This document shows, piece by piece, positions 7,694 through 12,500 of a stretch of 12,500 nt of DNA. The DNA is from Leishmania martiniquensis (Eukaryota > Euglenozoa > Kinetoplastea > Trypanosomatida > Trypanosomatidae). The stretch spans positions 630,001 through 642,500 of the forward strand of contig NC_090158.1 of NCBI RefSeq assembly GCF_017916325.1, given 5' to 3'. The notes beneath the pieces are model-generated. The model was not told where the DNA came from. It did no database searches and saw only the letters and a program-made list of their open reading frames with translations. Numbering within the stretch: position 1 is the first letter of the stretch; every line of letters starts with the position of its first letter. The position numbers and the translations under genes were made by a program.

Positions 7694-7862
7694 GCCCTCT
7701 TCCTTACCTGTTCTCGACTCCTCCCGTCTGTGCTGAGCTTTCTCTTACGACCTCTTCTGGAGCGCCGGTGCGCATGTGCATATTCTGAGCCTCACCTCTC
7801 TTCTCTGCCCACCAGCAGCCGCCTGCGTGCACTACAACTCAGGCCCGGCCCCCCTTTTTCAG
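7694..7862 (+). promoter_or_regulatory. Polypyrimidine cluster with candidate splice acceptors for REV3
   Basis: There are successive pyrimidine-rich blocks at about 7694-7729, 7738-7757, 7791-7813 and 7851-7860. The two best acceptor layouts are the AG at 7814-7815 (after CTCTCTTCTCTGCCCACC) and the AG at 7861-7862 (after CCCCCCTTTTTC). They would give 5' UTRs of about 449 and 402 bases before ATG 8265. Such a UTR would carry a minimal uORF at 7969-7977 (ATG CGC TGA) and a longer overlapping one at 8185-8280. The arrangement also marks this as the likely region directing polyadenylation of the upstream YceI-like mRNA. Confidence 0.5.
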
Positions 7863-8184
7863 CTTTACCTGTGCGCCTGCATACATCCTCGTCGCTGTAG
7901 TTTGGGCGAGGGGGAGGGAAGGAGGTAGAGTGGCCTGCCGGAGACCCCTGGCCTTCTGGGCGTAGTTGATGCGCTGACCTGCAGCCATCATCTCTGACGA
8001 GGACGCACTTCGGGGTGGACGGCAGGTCTGTCCTCAACACGGGCACGCTCTCGCCCACAGACGCATACAGCTCAGCATACAACAGAGTACCATTTTGACG
8101 CGCCATTATTCGTCCGGCCTTCCCCGTCGACGCCTGGGGGTGTTGCCCTGGACTTTCCCATTGCCTCTGCTGCTGCTGCTGCGC

Positions 8185-8280
8185 ATGTGTGCGGTGCGCG
8201 TTCCGCTTTTGAAGCGGCGTCTCTGTGGTGCCTCAATCGTTCTGGACGCGTGCACACAGGCAGCATGTACATGCAGGTGA
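8185..8280 (+). other. Upstream ORF overlapping the REV3 start codon
   Basis: ATG 8185 opens a 31-codon frame ending in TGA at 8278-8280. It is out of frame with REV3 and overlaps its first codons. If the mRNA begins upstream of 8185, ribosomes could initiate here and bypass ATG 8265, which would lower REV3 output. If an acceptor near AG 8213-8214 is used, this uORF is removed. Confidence 0.35.
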
Positions 8281-11200
8281 TTTCCATCGAGCACTCGCTG
8301 GAGAAACCGCAGGCGGAGCTGGGCGATGAGGCGCTGTCGCCAATCTTCCACCGTGTATCCGCACGTTGTCCAGTGCTGCACCTCTTCGGCTACGTGCACA
8401 TTCCTTTGGGTGGCGGCTCCGCGACGGGCGGCGCCTCAGCGCCAGCGGTGCCGATAGAGTTCCACCACGCGAGCAGCAGCGTACCAGAGAACCCGCCCGG
8501 GTGCGCTGTGGAGGTCATGATCGCGGCTGCCCCCCATTCCATTTCTCGTGGAGGCAGCAGGGGTGGTGCGCTCCATCTCAGCCGATTCACTCCCCTTGCC
8601 AGCCGACGCAGCGGTACCCAAGCTACGGGGCAGCAGGACGATGCCTCGCCCTTGCCGAAGGCCACGCACGCGTGGGATGTTGATGCGCACCATAACATCG
8701 CTGACACGGCTGCGGCGGTGGCGCGGCAGCGCGGCGCTCCTCCCTCACACGCTTTGCCCGTTGGTGCTTCCCACGCGGTTGAAAGCACCGTTGGCGGCGA
8801 AGGCCATCCGCCAATGCTCAGCGGCGCGGACCTTCGCAGCTCGGCCGCCCAGCGTGGCTGCTACGTGCAGCGCCGCGCCTGCCTTCATGTACATGGGGTG
8901 TACCCCTCGCTGCGGCTCCCCCAATACGATCGAAACGTTTCAGCTGCTCAGCTGGCGGCCCAGCTGGAGACGGTGGCGCTGCGCGTCCTTGCGCGGCAGG
9001 GCATCTTTGTGCCAAGCCAACAGCTGGTCCACAACGTCCGCATTGTACGTCGCCTCAACCTGTACGGCTACCGGCGCCACGCGTACGCCTTTTACGAGGT
9101 GGAGCTCATCGACCCCGACTTACTGCCAGCGGTTGCTGATATGCTGCAGCACTCGACGGAGGTGGGTGGGCGACAGTGGCAGCTGTACGACGCGCATTAC
9201 CGCTATCCCTCACAGTTTATGGTGCGTTGGTGCGTGAACGGTGCTGCGCCTTTTCGCCTGCCATCTGGACAGTGTCACGTGCGGCTGCCGACCGTTGCCG
9301 AGCTCTGGCAGAACGCGTCTCCCTTGCCGGCGTCGCTTAACAGGGCTGGTGGGCTGCAGGCGGCCCGCGTCAGCCGCCCTGACGGCAGCGACGCTGCAGC
9401 GCAAGCACTGAAGGACGGGGACGAGGAGCCGCACCATCAGGCGGCAACCAGGTCTGCGCAGCAGTCTCCGCTTCTTTTTCGCCGGCTCTGGCGACCAGAT
9501 GAGCTGGACCGCTTCAGCACCGCAGAGGTGGAGCTGGACGTCGCCGGTGCCGATCTGCTCGACCACTCCTCTCCAGTGGAGGAGGAGGAGGAGGAGAACA
9601 GGGTCGCGGGGGGAAGGCGCAGGATCGTGACGGCTGGCGACAATCTCAGCTATACGCGCCGCATTATACGGCGCTACTTCAGGGAGCATGGAGTATCCGA
9701 CGACTTGCGGGTTGCGGATGCCATCGCGATGGAGCGCCATCAGCAGGACTGTGTGCACTCAACCACGGCCATGCCTGCGGACGGTGTTGCATCGTGGAAC
9801 GCCGAAGCTCCCGCCGCCGTGATGCCGAACTCTAAGGGGACGCCTCAGCCGCTGCCGCGGAGGCGTTACGGCTGCGTGATGCAGATGCAGCACGGTGATC
9901 CGACAGTGCGGTGGCTGCGGCACCGTATGCTGGGGTACTTGGCGGAACGGAGGGTGACGACTGCAGCTGCTGCTGCGGCAGCGCTTGTCGCCTCATCTTC
10001 CGCCACCACGACAAATGGCGGCGACGCAGCGTCCATTTCCACGCGTCTCGCTGGCACCAGCACTGTGGAGCTCCAAGAGCAGCGCGCCATTCGCCAGCAG
10101 CTCGTTGCCCAGTACTGCCAGCCTGGCGGCAGCACCGCACTGACGAGTCGACATGGCTCCCGGCGCGGAGTCGCAGGCGCATGGACCACTCGCTGCTATG
10201 CAGACGCCCACATTGCCGTGCCGCCGCCGTATACCCGCCTCCCCGACCTTGGATCGGCCGTCGCTGGCGGCGATGCGCTGTACGTTGGCTTCAGCGCAGA
10301 GAGTCTGCAGCTTTCTGTGTCGCAGAAGCTTACCCAGCCACCGCAGCCGCAGACAGCATCAGCGCTGGAGAATGTGGCGACTCAGCGTAGCCCCTCTTCA
10401 TCCTCGCATGTGTCTCCCTTTGGCGAGTTCTCGCCCACAGCCCGTGCTGGTGTCGCGGCTGCGCCGGCGCAGGACTTGTGGAAAGCGATCGCGCAGCCAA
10501 GCCCACTCTCTCTGCAGTCCCAGGGGAGTGCACCCGCCACTTCTGTTGCCGCAGCGGCCGCCACAACACCGCTACGCAGCTTGGTGAGCATCTGCGAAGC
10601 AGGTGAATCTGGCTGCAGGGACTTACAGTCGGCGCAGGAGGCGGCTCACGAGCTTGCTCGCAGCGCGAACGCATCTTTGACAGTTGCGGCAGAGGCTGCA
10701 CCGGCTGCTTCGATTGTGGCGCATGCGATCTCGTCGTGGTCTTCGTGGTCGTCTGCGCTGTCCTCTTCCTCTGCGTCCCTCTCCAGCGGGAGAGCTTCTT
10801 CAGATCACGACGGCAGCTTGTTGGGTAGCAGCAAAGACGCGGACTCGCCCCTCCTTCGCTCCTCAGCGACTGAGCCGCCACATAGAACACAAGGGGAGCC
10901 GTGCCCCGCGGCGTCTGAGGCCGCGGCAGCCCGGAGCGATACACTTACGCAGCGACTGTGGCAATCGTCTGTGAAACGCTCTCTGCGGTCGAGTGAAGTG
11001 CGGCACAGTGACGCGGTGCTCGGTCCTCTGGCCAGCACCAATGTGGAGGCCTTGCGACCATCGGCCGTTGCTTCACAAGAGGATGGCTCATTTCTGCTGG
11101 GGAGCTGCGCCCGCTGCCCTGCATCGAACGAGATGGCGGGTGCGGAGGACAACAACACGCCAAGGGGTCGGCGTCGCCGCGGTGGCATCTCTCCGTCGGC

Positions 11201-12500
11201 ATTGCCCGCCACTACGCCGCCCGCCCGCCTCCTTGCGTGTCGTAGGTGGGCGGAGGGGGATTGCGTCGCCTTTGTACGTGTGCGCGACGCCGCGTCATGG
11301 CGTCTCGGCGAGGTCCTCGCCGTAGCTCGTATCGCTTCGTTGGCGGCAGAAACAGCAGAGCTGCAGTGGCTACTGCGCCTGAGTGAGACGCACTTGGCTA
11401 TGCAGGAGCAGGAGTTAGTGCGGCGTGGCTCGTGGCTGCGTGCACAACTACCCTCCGCCCGCGCGGCTGACACGGTACCCTTGGTGAGGGACCGCTGCGC
11501 TCAGTCTGCCGGCGCTGCACACGATGTGCTGCTTGGCGAAATGGTGCTCGGCAACTTGCGCGATAACGTTCCCACCTCCTCCCTGGAGGGGGCTGCGGGG
11601 GCGGATCTGGTGTGCGCGGCTGTGCATTCCACGCCCATGCAACAACTTCTTGCGGAGGAGGACGCGGCGTCTGCGGGGCGCGCTGTGGCTACAGGGAAGG
11701 TGAGCGTGACGGCACGTCAGGCAGAGCCTGGGAAGCGCTGCGTGTTGCGGCAGCAGGGACGTCGCCGTCCTTCAGATGATGCAGGTGCTGTGGTGCAGGC
11801 GTGGAGGGTTCGCTGCTTCACGAATGTGGCGGCGTATCACAGCGTCGCAGAAGCTCCCCACAGTCGGTATCGCGCACACGTTGGACATCCCAGCCGCAGC
11901 ACGCTTCCTTTGCTTCAAGTTCTCTGCCGCTACGCGTACCATGTCGAGGCGCGGGTGCTGGCGGCTGTCTCGCCAGATGCGTTCACGCGTGGTGCGCATA
12001 TGTGCGCTGCCAATGACCGTCCTCGATCTTCCTCTCGAAGGGTCTCGTCTCTCGGCGGCGAGCGCCTGAAGAGCGGCGAGGGAGCCACTCATGCTGCGAC
12101 GGCGCGCCGCTCGTCGAGCGCGCGCGCCTCATCGTCTCGCGTGCTCTTTACCCAGCCGCAGCCTCTGGTGCCTTTAAGCGACACGCCTGCCCCCCTGAAA
12201 GGAGCTGCCGCGTCGCTCAAGCGGGCATCGGTGTCCTCCTCCGTCGCCGCGCGGTCGCCCATGATATTCGCCAGTGCGCCGAGGCGAGAGGTCAGCGAAG
12301 ACGGAGGTGAGGACACACTGCTGTTCCCCAGCAGCTCTGCGTCGGCTGGCAGAAGTCATAGTGGGGGTAGAGAGGTGCTGGCGCAGCGGGACAGGGCAGC
12401 GTCTGCTTGCGCCACGGATTCGACACTATTGCGTCTCACGCCGCTGCCGGAAAGGGACCCTCCGCGGGGCCCCTCCCACACCCCCAACACAATTTCTCCG
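8265..12500 (+). CDS. REV3: DNA polymerase zeta catalytic subunit REV3, N-terminal part (3' truncated by window edge)
   Basis: This frame is open for 1,412 codons to the window end with no stop. It encodes the N-terminal part of REV3, the B-family polymerase that extends past DNA lesions in translesion synthesis in the nucleus. ATG 8265 is the first ATG after the in-frame TGA at 7995, and the protein begins MYMQVISIEHSLEKP, like the short leader strand of other REV3s. The REV3 N-terminal domain follows: CPVLHLFGY (35-43), CLHVHGVYPSLRLP (206-219), VRIVRRLNLYGY (258-269), HAYAFYEVELIDP (272-284), LYDAHYRYPSQFM (307-319) and the 'CELEvD' counterpart FSTAEVELDV (417-426). Residues 48-197 are an extra low-complexity insert. 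From about 440 the chain is mostly Ser/Ala/Arg-rich and probably disordered, apart from a BAH-like stretch at about 995-1120. The exonuclease-like and polymerase domains and the C-terminal cysteine motifs must lie beyond the window. Confidence 0.92.
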   Translation, partial: MYMQVISIEHSLEKPQAELGDEALSPIFHRVSARCPVLHLFGYVHIPLGGGSATGGASAPAVPIEFHHASSSVPENPPGCAVEVMIAAAPHSISRGGSRGGALHLSRFTPLASRRSGTQATGQQDDASPLPKATHAWDVDAHHNIADTAAAVARQRGAPPSHALPVGASHAVESTVGGEGHPPMLSGADLRSSAAQRGCYVQRRACLHVHGVYPSLRLPQYDRNVSAAQLAAQLETVALRVLARQGIFVPSQQLVHNVRIVRRLNLYGYRRHAYAFYEVELIDPDLLPAVADMLQHSTEVGGRQWQLYDAHYRYPSQFMVRWCVNGAAPFRLPSGQCHVRLPTVAELWQNASPLPASLNRAGGLQAARVSRPDGSDAAAQALKDGDEEPHHQAATRSAQQSPLLFRRLWRPDELDRFSTAEVELDVAGADLLDHSSPVEEEEEENRVAGGRRRIVTAGDNLSYTRRIIRRYFREHGVSDDLRVADAIAMERHQQDCVHSTTAMPADGVASWNAEAPAAVMPNSKGTPQPLPRRRYGCVMQMQHGDPTVRWLRHRMLGYLAERRVTTAAAAAAALVASSSATTTNGGDAASISTRLAGTSTVELQEQRAIRQQLVAQYCQPGGSTALTSRHGSRRGVAGAWTTRCYADAHIAVPPPYTRLPDLGSAVAGGDALYVGFSAESLQLSVSQKLTQPPQPQTASALENVATQRSPSSSSHVSPFGEFSPTARAGVAAAPAQDLWKAIAQPSPLSLQSQGSAPATSVAAAAATTPLRSLVSICEAGESGCRDLQSAQEAAHELARSANASLTVAAEAAPAASIVAHAISSWSSWSSALSSSSASLSSGRASSDHDGSLLGSSKDADSPLLRSSATEPPHRTQGEPCPAASEAAAARSDTLTQRLWQSSVKRSLRSSEVRHSDAVLGPLASTNVEALRPSAVASQEDGSFLLGSCARCPASNEMAGAEDNNTPRGRRRRGGISPSALPATTPPARLLACRRWAEGDCVAFVRVRDAASWRLGEVLAVARIASLAAETAELQWLLRLSETHLAMQEQELVRRGSWLRAQLPSARAADTVPLVRDRCAQSAGAAHDVLLGEMVLGNLRDNVPTSSLEGAAGADLVCAAVHSTPMQQLLAEEDAASAGRAVATGKVSVTARQAEPGKRCVLRQQGRRRPSDDAGAVVQAWRVRCFTNVAAYHSVAEAPHSRYRAHVGHPSRSTLPLLQVLCRYAYHVEARVLAAVSPDAFTRGAHMCAANDRPRSSSRRVSSLGGERLKSGEGATHAATARRSSSARASSSRVLFTQPQPLVPLSDTPAPLKGAAASLKRASVSSSVAARSPMIFASAPRREVSEDGGEDTLLFPSSSASAGRSHSGGREVLAQRDRAASACATDSTLLRLTPLPERDPPRGPSHTPNTISP
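11247..11622 (+). other. BAH-like domain encoded within REV3 (residues about 995-1120)
   Basis: Within the otherwise low-complexity REV3 middle region, residues 995-1120 keep a structured pattern: WAEGDCVAFVRVRD (995-1008), then WRLGEVLAVARI, AELQWLLRLSETHL (1031-1044) and GEMVLGNLRDNVPTSSLEG (1091-1109). This follows the order expected of a bromo-adjacent homology domain: 'vGDcV', 'iarI', 'v.W.yRp.eT' and 'E.flS.h.d.vP..sI.GkC'. A loop of about 40 residues (1048-1088) separates the RP-T-like and E-like parts. BAH domains read nucleosomes or histone methylation. The call is by eye, with no profile score. Confidence 0.5.

Larger units (their letters stand above)
7191..8264 (+). other. Intergenic spacer between the YceI-like gene and REV3
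   Basis: The spacer begins with a purine-rich run (seven G, then GA-rich sequence) right after the YceI-like stop. It contains a doubtful 80-codon ORF (7299-7541), a (TG)7 run (7649-7662), a cluster of polypyrimidine tracts with AG (about 7694-7862), a G-rich patch (7904-7923) and a second weak pyrimidine/AG site near 8214. The last 267 bases are open in the REV3 frame but contain no ATG. No RNA gene or mobile element was recognised. Confidence 0.75.

Noticed and set aside
7589..7900. 103-codon + strand frame in the second spacer
   Set aside because: It crosses the (TG)7 repeat and several polypyrimidine tracts and has poor third-position bias. It is better explained as trans-splicing signal sequence.
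8406..8855. Cis-spliced intron in REV3 at the low-complexity insert
   Set aside because: The reading frame is open across it, and cis-introns are extremely rare in trypanosomatids. An insert is the simpler explanation.
8548..9237. 229-codon + strand frame overlapping REV3 in another phase
   Set aside because: It overlaps the conserved REV3 N-terminal domain, which is clearly read in the frame of ATG 8265. The alternative text is Arg/Ser/Thr/Pro-rich without motifs.
10330..11473. Long - strand frames (about 200-220 codons) opposite the REV3 middle region
   Set aside because: They are antisense shadows of Ser/Ala-rich GC-rich codons, with low-complexity translations and no family features.

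Overview
This window looks like part of a directional, polycistronic gene cluster from a trypanosomatid nucleus, most likely Leishmania or a close relative in the Leishmaniinae. Three signs point there. The long GC-rich genes are intronless and all lie on the + strand. They are separated by 1.0-1.7 kb spacers rich in (TG)n, CT-rich, poly-C and (GAGC)n simple sequence. Polypyrimidine tracts followed by AG sit upstream of the genes, as expected for spliced-leader trans-splicing. No bacterial promoters, ribosome binding sites, tRNA, rRNA, CRISPR arrays or intact mobile elements were seen.

Layout: (1) 1-4980 is the 3' part of an axonemal dynein heavy chain: end of AAA4, the stalk coiled coils with the microtubule-binding domain, AAA5, AAA6 and the C-terminal cap. 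(2) 4981-6629 is spacer (3' UTR, polypyrimidine/splice-acceptor candidates, microsatellites, an 8-bp hairpin). (3) 6630-7190 is a small complete gene whose product looks like a stand-alone YceI-family lipocalin-like domain, a mainly bacterial family. (4) 7191-8264 is a second spacer with a doubtful 80-codon ORF and several candidate splice acceptors. (5) 8265-12500 is the 5' part of a very large gene that runs off the window. Its N-terminal domain matches REV3, the catalytic subunit of translesion DNA polymerase zeta. After that domain comes a long Ser/Ala-rich region, within which residues about 995-1120 read like a BAH (bromo-adjacent homology) chromatin-reader domain. The exonuclease-like and polymerase domains are beyond the window.

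The three genes have no evident common pathway (flagellar motility, possible lipid binding, DNA damage tolerance). This is normal, because trypanosomatid polycistrons are not functional operons. The strongest leads are the BAH-like module inside REV3 and the YceI-like gene, a candidate for ancient lateral transfer. Both rest on reading motifs by eye and need profile searches.
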